From the NCBI RefSeq assembly GCF_009749525.1, contig NZ_WOAC01000006.1, forward strand, positions 124,001 to 188,000: 64,000 nt of DNA, written 5' to 3'. Positions 1-8,104 of the stretch are shown here, piece after piece. The notes beneath the pieces are model-generated. The model worked only from the letters and a program-made list of their open reading frames with translations. It was not told the origin of the DNA and ran no database searches. The first letter of the stretch is position 1. The number at the start of each line of letters is the position of its first letter. The position numbers and the translations under genes are program-made. Source of the DNA: Mesorhizobium xinjiangense. Its GTDB lineage: Bacteria > Pseudomonadota > Alphaproteobacteria > Rhizobiales > Rhizobiaceae.

Positions 1-200
1 TGGAAAACTTCAAGGGCTACCCGTACTGGCTGCGTTCCGTCGCAGGCCACCCCGACGAGAAATACGGCAACCACCCCTTCGTCTTCTGGCAATATACCGG
101 GACCGGCGTCATTCCCGGCATCGACGGCGACGCCGACATCAACGTGTTCAACGGCACGAAGGACGAATGGCGCGTCTGGCTGGCCGAAAATACGAGCTGA
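1..200 (+). CDS. GH25-type lysozyme (muramidase), C-terminal part
   Basis: Only the last 65 codons are present; the gene starts before the window and stops at TGA 198-200. The frame contains FWQYTGTG followed by DGDADINVFNG and a tryptophan-rich end. These match the last strands of the glycoside hydrolase family 25 barrel, which cleaves the MurNAc-GlcNAc bond of peptidoglycan. The usual catalytic Asp and Glu of the family lie upstream and cannot be checked. Family assignment is from motif recognition on a short fragment. Secretion cannot be judged because the N-terminus is missing. Confidence 0.7.
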   Translation, partial: ENFKGYPYWLRSVAGHPDEKYGNHPFVFWQYTGTGVIPGIDGDADINVFNGTKDEWRVWLAENTS

Positions 201-309
201 TCGCCGTTTGCCGTGCAGTTCCTGCGCCGGCGACTGGGCCCGCCCTGCAATCCTGTAGCGCACCGGCTGCCGCGTACCCGACATCCAGCGTCGCCCGCAA
301 TCGCCGCTC

Positions 310-338
310 TTGACTAACACATATCTCACCGGTTATGC
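310..338 (+). promoter_or_regulatory. Candidate sigma70 promoter for the ArsR/SRPBCC operon
   Basis: TTGACT at 310-315 and TTATGC at 333-338 are separated by 17 bases and lie 35 bases upstream of the ArsR start codon. ACATAT occurs twice around the element, which could be half-sites for autoregulation by the ArsR protein. This is a match by eye to the general consensus. Confidence 0.35.
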
Positions 339-372
339 GTCCCTACATATAGCCCGCGAGTTATAAGTAGTC

Positions 373-696
373 ATGACACAACCTCACGATGCCCTGTTCA
401 AAACCCTTGCCGATCCGACGCGCCGCGCCATTTTCGAACGGCTGTGCCGCAACGGAGAGCAGACGGTCGGGGCGCTCACGGCCGTGGCCGGGGTTTCGCA
501 ACCGGCTGTCTCGAAACATCTCGGGGTCTTGAAGCAGGCAGGGCTGGTGCACGACCGCCACGAAGGCCGCCAGACGCATTACAGCGCGCAGGTCGCGGCA
601 CTGTCGCCGCTGATCGACTGGACGAACCAGATGAACGGGTTCTGGCAAGACCGGTTTGACGACCTCGAAGATCTCCTCAACAGGATGGACCAATGA
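373..696 (+). CDS. ArsR/SmtB-family transcriptional regulator (SdpR-like)
   Basis: This 107-residue winged-helix repressor is nearly all DNA-binding domain. It opens with the ALADPTRRAIFERL type helix and has the recognition segment VSQPAVSKHLGVLKQAGLV at about residues 40-60. The cysteine metal-binding motif of the ArsR helix is absent, so metal sensing is unlikely. Its stop codon overlaps the next start (ATGA, 693-696), so it is co-translated with an SRPBCC protein. ArsR-SRPBCC pairs are common, and the regulator is usually assumed to control its partner. The ligand is unknown. Confidence 0.88.
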   Translation: MTQPHDALFKTLADPTRRAIFERLCRNGEQTVGALTAVAGVSQPAVSKHLGVLKQAGLVHDRHEGRQTHYSAQVAALSPLIDWTNQMNGFWQDRFDDLEDLLNRMDQ

Positions 697-1103
697 CCGA
701 TACCGCAGCCGAAACGCTCTCCGTCGTCGTCGAACGCGAGATCCCGCATCCGCCGGAAAGGATCTGGCGCGCACTCACCCAGCCGTATCTGATCCAGGAG
801 TGGCTCATGAAGAACGATTTTCAGCCGGTCGTGTCCCACCGTTTCAGCCTGACCGCCGACTGGGGCGGCGTCGACTGTCAGGTCCAAACCGTCGAAGAAA
901 ACAGGACACTGTCCTACAGCTGGGAAACCAAGGATCTCGAAAGCGTTGTCACATGGACGCTCACCCCGACGGAGACGGGCACGATGCTGCGCATGGAGCA
1001 GATGGGCTTCCGGCCGGACCAGCAGCCCTACTACCGGGGCGCCCAGGCCGGCTGGCCGCGTTTCATCGCCGCCCTCGAAGACGTCCTGACGCGCATGGAC
1101 TGA
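693..1103 (+). CDS. SRPBCC (AHSA1/START-like) domain protein
   Basis: This 136-residue protein starts with VVEREIPHPPERIWRALTQP, the first strand and helix of the AHSA1-type SRPBCC fold, and later has the SYSWE and TWTLTP strands. The fold binds hydrophobic ligands in a deep cavity. The family includes Hsp90-ATPase-activator homologues, but no specific reaction can be assigned. It is translationally coupled to the upstream ArsR gene by a 4-base overlap. No signal peptide or membrane segment is visible. Confidence 0.85.
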   Translation: MTDTAAETLSVVVEREIPHPPERIWRALTQPYLIQEWLMKNDFQPVVSHRFSLTADWGGVDCQVQTVEENRTLSYSWETKDLESVVTWTLTPTETGTMLRMEQMGFRPDQQPYYRGAQAGWPRFIAALEDVLTRMD

Positions 1104-1147
1104 CGGGGCCGAATACTTCAAACAATCCGAATTCACAGGAGGTCCGG

Positions 1148-1363
1148 ATGAAACAGTACACATGGATTCGGCAGTTGCACCGCTGGCTGTCCATCCTGTT
1201 CACGCTCACGGTCGTCGCCAATTTCGTCGCCATGGCCATGGGGGAACCGCCCGCATGGCTGGTCTATTCGCCGCTGCCGCCGCTCTTCCTGATGTTGTTC
1301 AGCGGCCTGTACATGTTCGTCCAGCCTTATTTTGCCGGTCGGCGCGCTGCCGGGCAGGCGTGA
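1148..1363 (+). CDS. Small two-helix membrane protein
   Basis: This is a 71-residue protein with an AGGAGG ribosome binding site directly before the ATG at 1148. It opens with MKQYTWIRQLHRWLS, followed by two hydrophobic segments at about residues 14-32 and 40-60, so it should sit in the inner membrane. It lies 44 bases after the SRPBCC gene and 3 bases before the next gene, consistent with one operon. I do not recognise a named family, and the function is unknown. Confidence 0.75.
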   Translation: MKQYTWIRQLHRWLSILFTLTVVANFVAMAMGEPPAWLVYSPLPPLFLMLFSGLYMFVQPYFAGRRAAGQA

Positions 1364-1366
1364 GCG

Positions 1367-1801
1367 ATGGCCGGCAAGACATCCGCGAACAAATCCGCGA
1401 CGCCGGTCCTTCTAACGGGCGGCAATCCGCAAATCGCAAAGGGCTATGGCGACGCACCGGTGCAGGCCTATATCGACGCCATGCCGGGCTGGAAGCGCGC
1501 GGTCGGACAACGCCTCGACGCGATCATCACGCGTGCCGTTTCCGGCGTGCACAAGGCCGTCAAATGGAACTCGCCCTTCTACGGTGTCGAGGACGACGTC
1601 TGGTTTCTCAACTACCACTGTTTTACGAAATACGTGAAAGTGTCGTTTTTCCAGGGCGCTTCGCTGCATCCGGTCCCGCCGGTTGCCTCCAAATATGCGG
1701 ATGTGCGTTACTTTCACATCCACGAGCACGACGAACTCGACGAAGTCCAGTTTGGCGATTGGGTGAAGCAGGCCAGCCAACTGCCCGGCGAACGAATGTG
1801 A
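1367..1801 (+). CDS. DUF1801 (YdhG-like) protein
   Basis: This 144-residue soluble protein has the DUF1801 pattern: an N-terminal helix with YIDAMPGWKRAVGQRL, then VKWNSPFYG, followed by FTKYVKVSFFQGASLHP. The fold is a small alpha/beta domain related to the YdhG/YjbR group. No catalytic role is established for the family. A second DUF1801 gene follows at 1853, and the operon starts with the ArsR gene. No targeting signals are seen. Confidence 0.82.
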   Translation: MAGKTSANKSATPVLLTGGNPQIAKGYGDAPVQAYIDAMPGWKRAVGQRLDAIITRAVSGVHKAVKWNSPFYGVEDDVWFLNYHCFTKYVKVSFFQGASLHPVPPVASKYADVRYFHIHEHDELDEVQFGDWVKQASQLPGERM

Positions 1802-1852
1802 ACCGGCTGTTTGTCACCCGGCGAAAACTGCGAACAGGAGTACGGGCAAGCC

Positions 1853-2284
1853 ATGAAGAGCGCAAATAACGCGGTGGACGAACCAGGCACAGACGCTACG
1901 CCGTCCGAACAGATCGACGCGAAGATCGCGGCGCTCGGCGGCTGGCGCGGTAAAATGCTTTCACAGCTTCGCACCCTGATCAGGCAGGCCGATCCCGAAG
2001 CGGTCGAGACGGTGAAATGGCGAAAGCCGTCCAACCCGCACGGCGTCCCGATTTGGGAGCATGACGGCATCATCTGCACCGGCGAGACATACAAGGACAA
2101 GGTGAAGCTGACTTTCGCCAAGGGCGCCTCGCTGGAGGACCCATCGGGGCTGTTCAATTCCAGTCTCGACGGCAATGTTCGGCGCGCCATCGATTTCAAG
2201 GAAGGCGACGCGATCGACGAAGTGCCGTTGAAGGCGCTCATTCGCGCCGCCGTGGCCGTGAACACGTCCTCGCGGAAAAAGTGA
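1853..2284 (+). CDS. DUF1801 protein, second tandem copy
   Basis: The protein has 143 residues when started at ATG 1853, which has AGGAG about 13 bases upstream. An in-frame TTG at 1811 would add 14 residues but lacks a ribosome binding site. It shares the DUF1801 pattern with its neighbour (VKWRKPSNPHGVPIWEHDGI, then KDKVKLTFAKGASLEDP). The two copies are diverged, so this is an old duplication or separate recruitment. Function is unknown. It is probably the last gene of the ArsR-led operon. Confidence 0.8.
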   Translation: MKSANNAVDEPGTDATPSEQIDAKIAALGGWRGKMLSQLRTLIRQADPEAVETVKWRKPSNPHGVPIWEHDGIICTGETYKDKVKLTFAKGASLEDPSGLFNSSLDGNVRRAIDFKEGDAIDEVPLKALIRAAVAVNTSSRKK

Positions 2285-2393
2285 AAAGGCGCTTGATTGC
2301 GCCGTTGGATTGCCCGACGAATGCCGAACCGGCATGTCCCAATTTTGTCCCAACTTGCAGGGCAGAAATGCGGGCCAAAAGGAGGGTGATCCC

Positions 2394-3572
2394 ATGGTGC
2401 TGTCGTACAGGTACGTGATTGCGACCCTTTGTGTGCTTGCTGCCGCCCCCGCTTCGGCTCAGCAATGCGGCGGCGATTTCTCCGCCTGGCGCAGCGCGCT
2501 CGCCTCGCAAGCCCAAAGCCAGGGCGTCGGAGAGCGCGGGCTTTCGGCTCTGTCGGGCGCCCAGCCCAACGCCAGGGTGGTGCGCATGGACCGCGCGCAA
2601 GGCGTCTTCACCCAGGATTTCATCGAATTCTCCAGCCGCATGGTCAATGACTACCGCCTGCAGCACGGCGCGGCGAATCTCGAGAAATATGCCTCCATCT
2701 TCGAACGCGCCGAGCGCGAATTCGGCGTTCCGGGTCCGGTCATTACGGCGTTCTGGGCCCTGGAGACGGATTTCGGCGCCGTCCAGGGCGATTTCTCCAC
2801 CCTCGATGCCCTCGCCACGCTGGCGCATGACTGCCGCCGGCCCGAACTGTTCCGGCCGCAACTGATCTCGCTGCTCACCCTGATCGACCAGGGCACCCTG
2901 CCCGCCAATGTCGAGGGTGCATGGGCCGGCGAGATCGGCCAGGTCCAGGTGCTGCCCTCCGACTATCTGGAGAAGGGCGTCGACGGCGACGGCGACGGCC
3001 GCGTCGATCTGCGCTCCAGCCCGCCAGACGTCATCATGACCACCGCCAACATGCTGCATTCGCTCGGCTGGCGTCCCGGCGAACCGTGGATGATGGAGGT
3101 GCAGGTGCCCGAATCCATGCCCTGGGAGGAGACCGGCCGCGTCAACCGGCTGCCAATCGCGCAATGGTCGGACTGGGGCGTGACCGGCCGCGCCCGCGAG
3201 GCGCTCGATCCGGGCCTGCCGTCCGCCGGCCTTGTCCTGCCGATGGGCCGCAAGGGGCCGGCCTTCCTGCTGTTTCCCAATTTCGACGTCTATCTCGAAT
3301 GGAACAAGTCGATGACCTACACGCTGACGGCCGCCTATCTGGGAACGCGGCTGGCCGGCGCGCCCTCCTACGACCGGCGCAATCCCGAGCCCGGGCTGAC
3401 GGCCGAGGAGATGAAGCAGTTGCAGCAAAAGCTTGCCGCCAAGGGCCACGACGTCGGCGGCATCGACGGCATTTTGGGCATGGGCACACGCGAGGCCGTG
3501 CGCCGGGAACAGATGCGGCTCGGCTTCGCCGTCGACGGCTGGCCGACACGCTCGCTCCTGTCGGCCTTGTGA
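2394..3572 (+). CDS. Membrane-bound lytic murein transglycosylase B family (GH103) with peptidoglycan-binding domain
   Basis: This 392-residue exported enzyme is predicted to cleave peptidoglycan glycan strands with formation of 1,6-anhydro-MurNAc in the periplasm. The start at ATG 2394 has GGAGGG upstream and yields a signal peptide ending near ASA-Q at residue 22. FWALETDFG places the catalytic Glu at residue 124, and the MltB pattern continues through GEIGQVQVLPSDYL. Residues 335-392 (MKQLQQKLAAKGHDVGGIDG onward) form a PG_binding_1 repeat. There is no lipobox cysteine, so it is soluble or loosely attached. It stands alone. Confidence 0.9.
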   Translation: MVLSYRYVIATLCVLAAAPASAQQCGGDFSAWRSALASQAQSQGVGERGLSALSGAQPNARVVRMDRAQGVFTQDFIEFSSRMVNDYRLQHGAANLEKYASIFERAEREFGVPGPVITAFWALETDFGAVQGDFSTLDALATLAHDCRRPELFRPQLISLLTLIDQGTLPANVEGAWAGEIGQVQVLPSDYLEKGVDGDGDGRVDLRSSPPDVIMTTANMLHSLGWRPGEPWMMEVQVPESMPWEETGRVNRLPIAQWSDWGVTGRAREALDPGLPSAGLVLPMGRKGPAFLLFPNFDVYLEWNKSMTYTLTAAYLGTRLAGAPSYDRRNPEPGLTAEEMKQLQQKLAAKGHDVGGIDGILGMGTREAVRREQMRLGFAVDGWPTRSLLSAL

Positions 3573-3755
3573 GGGCGCGAGGCGACGCCGCGCCTGATCC
3601 CGTCTCCCTGACGCACCCCGTCGAATTCGCCTGACCGAAGCCCGCCGTCCACCGGCAGGGGTCGGCAGGAGCCAGGCGGCGGCGACCATTTTCGGGTGGC
3701 GCTGGCGAGCCTTGCCTTCTATCGATGGATCGCACCGTCAAGGAGAGGGCACACA

Positions 3756-4682
3756 GTGACGCAAGCCAGCACCGCACCACTGCCCCCGCAGCCGATGAGC
3801 CTGGCGCATTGGGCGCAGCTCATCCTGCTCGGCATGTTGTGGGGCGGCTCGTTCTTCTTCGCCCGCGTCGCCGTGCAGGAAATACCGCCGCTCGTCCTCG
3901 TCCTGTTCAGGGTGTTCATCGCGGCCCTCGCCCTGCAGCTCTATCTGGCGGCGCGTCGCATCTCGCTGATGCCGGCGATCCGGCGCGCACCAACCTTCCT
4001 GCTCCTGGCAACGATGAACAACATCATTCCCTTCTCGCTGATGTTTCTCGGCCAAACGGAACTCGGCGCCGGGCTGGCTTCGGTGATCAACGCGACCACC
4101 CCCTTCTGGACGATCCTCGTCGCCGCCGTCTTGACCGCGGATGAAAGGATCAGCGCGCCCAAGCTTGCCGGCGTCATCCTCGGCATCGCCGGCACCGCCG
4201 TCATGATCGGCCCCGGCCTGCTGGCGGGGCTGGGCGGGCCCGCCTGGGCCAAGCTCGCCCTGCTCGGCACCGCCCTTTCCTATGCCTTCGCCTTCATCGT
4301 CGCACGCCGCCTCAAATCCGTTCCGCCGGCCGTCACCGCCACGGGTCAGCTCACCGCATCGAGCCTGTTGATGATCCCCATCGTGCTTTTCGTCCATGGA
4401 CCGAACGGGCTCTTTTCGGCCAGTCCGACCGCCTGGGCATCGGTCTTCGGCCTGGCGCTGCTGGCGACCGCGCTTGCCTATATCCTCTATTTCCGCCTCG
4501 TCGCCGAGGCCGGCGCCACCAACACCTCGCTCGTCACGCTGATCGTGCCGGTTAGCGCCCTGCTCCTGGGATCGCTGTTCCTGGGCGAAAGGCTGGAACT
4601 GTTCGAATTCGCCGGCATGGCCCTGATCGGGCTCGGTCTGATCACCATCGACGGCCGCCTTTTGCGCCGCATGACGGCCTGA
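3756..4682 (+). CDS. EamA/DMT-family transporter
   Basis: This 308-residue inner-membrane protein has ten hydrophobic segments arranged as two EamA repeats; WGGSFFFARVAVQEIPPLVL is the hallmark of the first. The family includes exporters of amino acids and other metabolites, but the substrate is unknown. GTG at 3756 was chosen because AGGAGAGGG lies 6 bases upstream. A further in-frame GTG at 3696 has no ribosome binding site. No neighbour suggests a substrate. Confidence 0.85.
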   Translation: MTQASTAPLPPQPMSLAHWAQLILLGMLWGGSFFFARVAVQEIPPLVLVLFRVFIAALALQLYLAARRISLMPAIRRAPTFLLLATMNNIIPFSLMFLGQTELGAGLASVINATTPFWTILVAAVLTADERISAPKLAGVILGIAGTAVMIGPGLLAGLGGPAWAKLALLGTALSYAFAFIVARRLKSVPPAVTATGQLTASSLLMIPIVLFVHGPNGLFSASPTAWASVFGLALLATALAYILYFRLVAEAGATNTSLVTLIVPVSALLLGSLFLGERLELFEFAGMALIGLGLITIDGRLLRRMTA

Positions 4683-4901
4683 CCAAATGTGCTGCAGCGC
4701 AAAATCCGTTCCGCCTGCCGGGTTAGGGAGAAAATTTTTTCAACAGCCGGCGCGATCACTCAATCGATTGGAATTTCAATGCGAAAACCGGGATTCATGG
4801 CACAGCGTTCCACATGCCTCCCGCAGCGCAGCATACAATTCGCTTGCCAGAAAGTGTGGCAGCCTTAAACTTTCGGCGTAGTCTGCAGAGGAGGCTATGA
4901 T

Positions 4902-4988
4902 ATGGGACTGTCACGGCCAATAAACACTTTGGTACTCTGTGCAGCTTTCGCCTTTGTCGGCGCCCTGATCGTAGGGGTACTACCCTGA
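4902..4988 (+). CDS. Hypothetical 28-residue single-helix membrane peptide
   Basis: A short frame starts at ATG 4902 with GAGGAGG 7 bases upstream and ends at TGA 4986-4988. It encodes a peptide beginning MGLSRPINTLVLCAAF, with one hydrophobic helix from about residue 9 to the end. A strong hairpin terminator follows at 5025-5053. The good ribosome binding site, terminator and clean helix support a real gene. It is too short for routine gene calling. Homologues would need a search; function is unknown. Confidence 0.5.
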   Translation: MGLSRPINTLVLCAAFAFVGALIVGVLP

Positions 4989-5024
4989 GGCCAATGAAGC
5001 AGACCGCTTCACCGAAGAAATAGT

Positions 5025-5053
5025 GGAATGGCCGGGCATGACCCGGCCATTCC
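5025..5053. terminator. Hairpin terminator between the small peptide gene and metF
   Basis: The arms GGAATGGCCGGG and CCCGGCCATTCC (12 bp, perfect) enclose a 5-base loop. The hairpin sits 36 bases after the peptide gene and 12 bases after the metF stop on the other strand, so it can end both transcripts. The T tract is short on either strand. Confidence 0.75.
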
Positions 5054-5065
5054 TTTATGTTGGGA

Positions 5066-5992
5066 TCACGCCGCCGCCGGCGTTTCGGCATCGGCCTCCT
5101 CCGTCTCGGCGCGAATGCCGATCATGTGGCAGATGGCGAAGACCAGGCTGGCGCGGTTCATCGTGTAGAAGTGGAAATCCGTCACGCCGCGCTCGACCAG
5201 ATCGAGCACCTGCTCGGCAGCCACCGCCGCGGCGACCAACTCATGGGTCTGCGGATCGTTGTCCAGGCCGTCGAAGCGCTCGGCCAGCCAGTCGGGCACA
5301 TGCGCCCCGCAGCGGCCGGCGAAATTCGCCACCTGCGTGAAATTGTGCACCGGCAGGATGCCGGGAACGATGGGCATATAGATGCCGGCGCGCCGGGCGC
5401 GCTCGACGTAGCGCTCATAGTCGTCATTGTCGAAGAAGAACTGCGTGATCGCCCGCGTCGCGCCGTTGTCGACCTTGCGCTTGAGCATGTCGATGTCGGT
5501 TGCGAAATCGGGGCTTTCGGGGTGTTTTTCGGGATAGGCCGACACGGAAATGTCGGGAACGCCCTGACGGCTCAGCGCGCCGGCAAGCTCGGCGCCGTTG
5601 GCATAGCCCTGCGGGTGCGGCTGGTAGGCCGCGCCGACGCCATCCGCCGGATCGCCGCGCAGCGCCACGAACCGGCGCACGCCCATGGCGACGAACTCGC
5701 CGATCACCTCGTCGACCTCGTCGCGCGAGGCATCGACACAGGTCAGATGCGCCGCCGGCACGAGGTCGGTCTCCTTGAGTATGCGCTCCACCGTCCGCGC
5801 AGTGCGTTCGCGCGTCGACCCGCCGGCACCATAGGTCACCGAGACGAAGGACGGCTGCAGCGGCTCAAGCCGCTTGGTCGTCTCCCACAACCGCGCTTCC
5901 ATCTTGTCGGTCTTCGGTGGAAAGAACTCGAAGGAGACGCTGATCCGGTCGCCGATGTCCGGTCTGCGGGAAAATCGGAACTGGTTCATCAT
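5066..5992 (-). CDS. metF: 5,10-methylenetetrahydrofolate reductase
   Basis: This 308-residue cytosolic flavoprotein reduces methylene-THF to methyl-THF, the methyl donor for methionine synthesis. The barrel motifs are visible: VSFEFFPPKT near the N-terminus with the conserved Glu, VSVTYGAGGSTRERT, and FVALRGDPADG. Its length matches bacterial MetF. The start overlaps the stop of the upstream regulator (ATGA, 5989-5992), so both are made from one transcript. That arrangement points to control by the SAM-cycle regulator described next. Confidence 0.95.
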   Translation of the reverse strand: MMNQFRFSRRPDIGDRISVSFEFFPPKTDKMEARLWETTKRLEPLQPSFVSVTYGAGGSTRERTARTVERILKETDLVPAAHLTCVDASRDEVDEVIGEFVAMGVRRFVALRGDPADGVGAAYQPHPQGYANGAELAGALSRQGVPDISVSAYPEKHPESPDFATDIDMLKRKVDNGATRAITQFFFDNDDYERYVERARRAGIYMPIVPGILPVHNFTQVANFAGRCGAHVPDWLAERFDGLDNDPQTHELVAAAVAAEQVLDLVERGVTDFHFYTMNRASLVFAICHMIGIRAETEEADAETPAAA

Positions 5993-7002
5993 GCGCTCTC
6001 CGTTTGTCTTTCACTGAATTCGTCAGCCACCAGCAGGCGCCTGTCGCGCGCCAGCCAGAGCTTGACTGTCAGGCGTCCTTCGCCTGATTCCTGGGGTTTG
6101 AAGTCGAGTGTCTCTTCCATGTCGAGCTCGGCTTCCTCCAGCCATTCCTCCATCTGACCATCGGCGAAACCGAGCCGCACATGGGCGTGCTGCTCGCGCA
6201 GGAACTCCAGCTCGTGCGGGGCGAAATCGACGATCAGCAGACGTCCGGACGGCCGCAACAGCCGCGCCGCCTCGGCGATCGCCAGGCCCGGCTCCTCGAG
6301 ATAGTGAAGAACCTGATGGATCGCCACCAGATCGATGCTGTCGCGCTCGACGGGCGGCGCGTAGATGTCGCCCTGGCGCACCTGCGCGTTGGCGATGCCC
6401 GCCTTGTCGAGATTGGCCCGCGCAACGATCAACATCTCGCGCGACATGTCGACGCCGATGCCGCGCTGAAAGCGCGGCGAGAGAATCTCCAGCATGCGCC
6501 CCGTGCCCGTGCCGAGGTCGAGCATCGTCTGGAACGGACGCTCGCCGATCAGGTCCAGTATGGCTTGCTCGACCGCCGCGTCGGGCACGTGCAGCGAACG
6601 GATACGATCCCAGCTCTCGGCATTGGCCCTGAAATAGTCGGCCGCCCGCTCCTGGCGCTTGCGCTTGACCAGCGCCAGGCGTTCCAGGTCGCGGTCGACC
6701 GGGGCCTGTGACGGGTCCACACGCGACAGGAGATTCTGCACGAATTCCCGTGTTGCCTCGGCATCCGACAGCCGGAAGAAGGCCCAGGACCCCTCCTGGT
6801 ACCGCCCGATCAGCCCTTCGTCCAGCAGCAGCTTGAGATGGCGCGAGACGCGCGGCTGCGACTGGTTGAGCACCTCGGTCAGGTCGCTGACGGTGAGATC
6901 GCCGCACGACAGGAGATACAATATGCGCATGCGGCTGGATTCGGCCGCCGCCTTCAATGTATCAACCATCTGTTCAAGTCCGATCAGCGGGCGAGACAGC
7001 AT
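5989..7002 (-). CDS. sahR: SahR-like regulator: ArsR-type DNA-binding domain fused to a methyltransferase-fold sensor domain
   Basis: This is a 337-residue protein. Residues 1-90 form an ArsR winged helix ([33 protein letters not shown]). Residues 145-300 form a class I SAM-methyltransferase fold with the glycine motif LDLGTGTGRML. SahR proteins of this architecture are known to repress SAM-cycle genes (metF, metH, ahcY, metK) and to release DNA when S-adenosylhomocysteine binds the methylase-like domain. The 4-base overlap with metF fits this role. ATG 7002 has GGAGGTGGAG before it; the TTG at 7017 does not. Confidence 0.82.
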   Translation of the reverse strand: MLSRPLIGLEQMVDTLKAAAESSRMRILYLLSCGDLTVSDLTEVLNQSQPRVSRHLKLLLDEGLIGRYQEGSWAFFRLSDAEATREFVQNLLSRVDPSQAPVDRDLERLALVKRKRQERAADYFRANAESWDRIRSLHVPDAAVEQAILDLIGERPFQTMLDLGTGTGRMLEILSPRFQRGIGVDMSREMLIVARANLDKAGIANAQVRQGDIYAPPVERDSIDLVAIHQVLHYLEEPGLAIAEAARLLRPSGRLLIVDFAPHELEFLREQHAHVRLGFADGQMEEWLEEAELDMEETLDFKPQESGEGRLTVKLWLARDRRLLVADEFSERQTESA

Positions 7003-7019
7003 CTCCACCTCCAACAACC

Positions 7020-7039
7020 ATATAAAGATATGTTTATAT
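7020..7039. promoter_or_regulatory. Candidate SahR operator upstream of sahR-metF
   Basis: ATATAAAGATATGTTTATAT is a 20-bp palindrome with 7-bp arms, an ATAT centre and one mismatched pair. It starts 18 bases upstream of the sahR ATG, in the only space between sahR and the divergent trmO, and is far more AT-rich than its surroundings. ArsR-family regulators bind such dyads. Assignment to SahR is from position and symmetry. Confidence 0.6.
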
Positions 7040-7130
7040 CATACGAGAGGCAGGATCAAGACTCCGCCGTCGCTGGCGGGCAAGAAAGTGGCGCAAGCCT
7101 AGCAGCGCGCAACATCTGGAGGATCGGCAC

Positions 7131-7634
7131 ATGAGACGTGAGGGCGAGATCGAACTGGATGAGGATCCCGGCGCATTTGCTGCCGACGCCCGGCTCGCCT
7201 TCATCGGCCGGGTCGTCTCTCCATGGACGAGCCGCGAGGACTGCCCGAAAAACATGGCGGCCGCGCGCGAGGCACGGCGCGGCGCCTTCATCGAGATCGC
7301 CGCCCCCTATCGCCCGGGCCTTGCCGGCCTGTCGCGCTTCAGCCACGCCATCGTGCTGACCTGGTTCGACCGGGCGGCGCGCAACCTGATCGTCCAGACG
7401 CCGCGTCACGCATCCGAGCCGCGCGGGGTCTTTGGCCTGCGCTCGCCGGTGCGCCCCAATCCGATCGGCCTGCATGTGGTGCGCCTTGTCGGCATCGACG
7501 AGACATCCGGCCGTGTCGAGATCGATGCCATCGACGTGCTCGACGGCACACCCGTCGTCGACCTCAAGCCTTATTTTCCGTCGATCGACGCGTTCGCGGA
7601 CGCCGCGACGGGCGAGCGGCAGGAGGGGCAATGA
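7131..7634 (+). CDS. trmO: tRNA (t6A37) N6-methyltransferase TrmO/TsaA family
   Basis: This 167-residue protein of the TsaA-like (UPF0066) fold is predicted to use SAM to methylate N6-threonylcarbamoyladenosine at position 37 of a threonine tRNA. Family motifs are present: FIGRVVSPW near the start, GVFGLRSPVRPNPIGLHVV in the middle and DLKPYFPSID near the end. The start has TGGAGG about 9 bases upstream. It is divergent from sahR and shares its promoter region. It overlaps the next gene by 4 bases (ATGA). Confidence 0.88.
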   Translation: MRREGEIELDEDPGAFAADARLAFIGRVVSPWTSREDCPKNMAAAREARRGAFIEIAAPYRPGLAGLSRFSHAIVLTWFDRAARNLIVQTPRHASEPRGVFGLRSPVRPNPIGLHVVRLVGIDETSGRVEIDAIDVLDGTPVVDLKPYFPSIDAFADAATGERQEGQ

Positions 7635-7948
7635 CGGCGAGAACCGGTCGCCGGCGGGCCGTCGCCAAGGCGCTGACGCTTCTTTTGCCGATGGCGCCCT
7701 ATGCCGACATCGAGGCGGTCCGCCAGCAGGCGCTGGCGCCGCACATGAAGGCTTTGCCGGCCTCGCTCGCAGTCTGGCTGGCCGCCGTTGCCTATGTCCG
7801 CCATGCCCATTCGAGCTATGAGACGCTGCTCGAGGAAGGCTATGATCGCGATTCGGCGCGTTTCTTCGTCATCGACGAGATCAACGAGACCCTGACGCGC
7901 TGGCGCGCCACGCGCTTGCTCGATCCGGATATCGACTCCGACGTGTGA
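7631..7948 (+). CDS. DUF2293 domain protein
   Basis: This 105-residue soluble protein matches DUF2293 in its pattern: LTLLLPMAPYADIEAVRQQA, LPASLAVWLAAVAYVRHAHS and EGYDRDSARFFVIDEINETL, with a basic start. The function of the family is unknown. AGGAGGGG lies just upstream of the ATG, which overlaps the trmO stop codon, so the two genes are translationally coupled. DNA- or RNA-related roles are possible because of the basic N-terminus, but nothing in the sequence proves this. Confidence 0.78.
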   Translation: MTARTGRRRAVAKALTLLLPMAPYADIEAVRQQALAPHMKALPASLAVWLAAVAYVRHAHSSYETLLEEGYDRDSARFFVIDEINETLTRWRATRLLDPDIDSDV

Positions 7949-7990
7949 GCCCGCGACGCCGGCCATCATGCCGTACCATCTCCGCCGCCA

Positions 7991-8097
7991 GAGCATGTCC
8001 CGCTCAAATGGAATCGTTTGAGCGAAAGGTACATGCTCCAACATATTGATCTGGCGCGCATTCGCGTCAAACGTTTCTGCTTGAAGCGAATGCGCGC
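7991..8097. repeat. Composite palindromic intergenic repeat of rhizobial type
   Basis: Two hairpins lie back to back in the gap after the DUF2293 gene. The first has outer arms GAGCATGT/ACATGCTC (7991-7998, 8031-8038) and inner arms CGCTCAAA/TTTGAGCG (8001-8008, 8017-8024). The second has 12-bp arms GCGCGCATTCGC/GCGAATGCGCGC (8054-8065, 8086-8097) plus TCAA/TTGA inside. GAGCATG-ended dyads are common between genes of Hyphomicrobiales. It could act as a transcription terminator or mRNA end. Confidence 0.7.
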
Positions 8098-8104
8098 TGG
8101 AGCG

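Noticed and set aside
2985-3002. GGCGAC tandem stretch
   Set aside because: It encodes Asp-Gly repeats in a calcium-like loop of the transglycosylase and is ordinary coding sequence.
4687-4881. 64-codon frame after the EamA gene
   Set aside because: No ribosome binding site, no hydrophobic or domain pattern; composition is like non-coding sequence.
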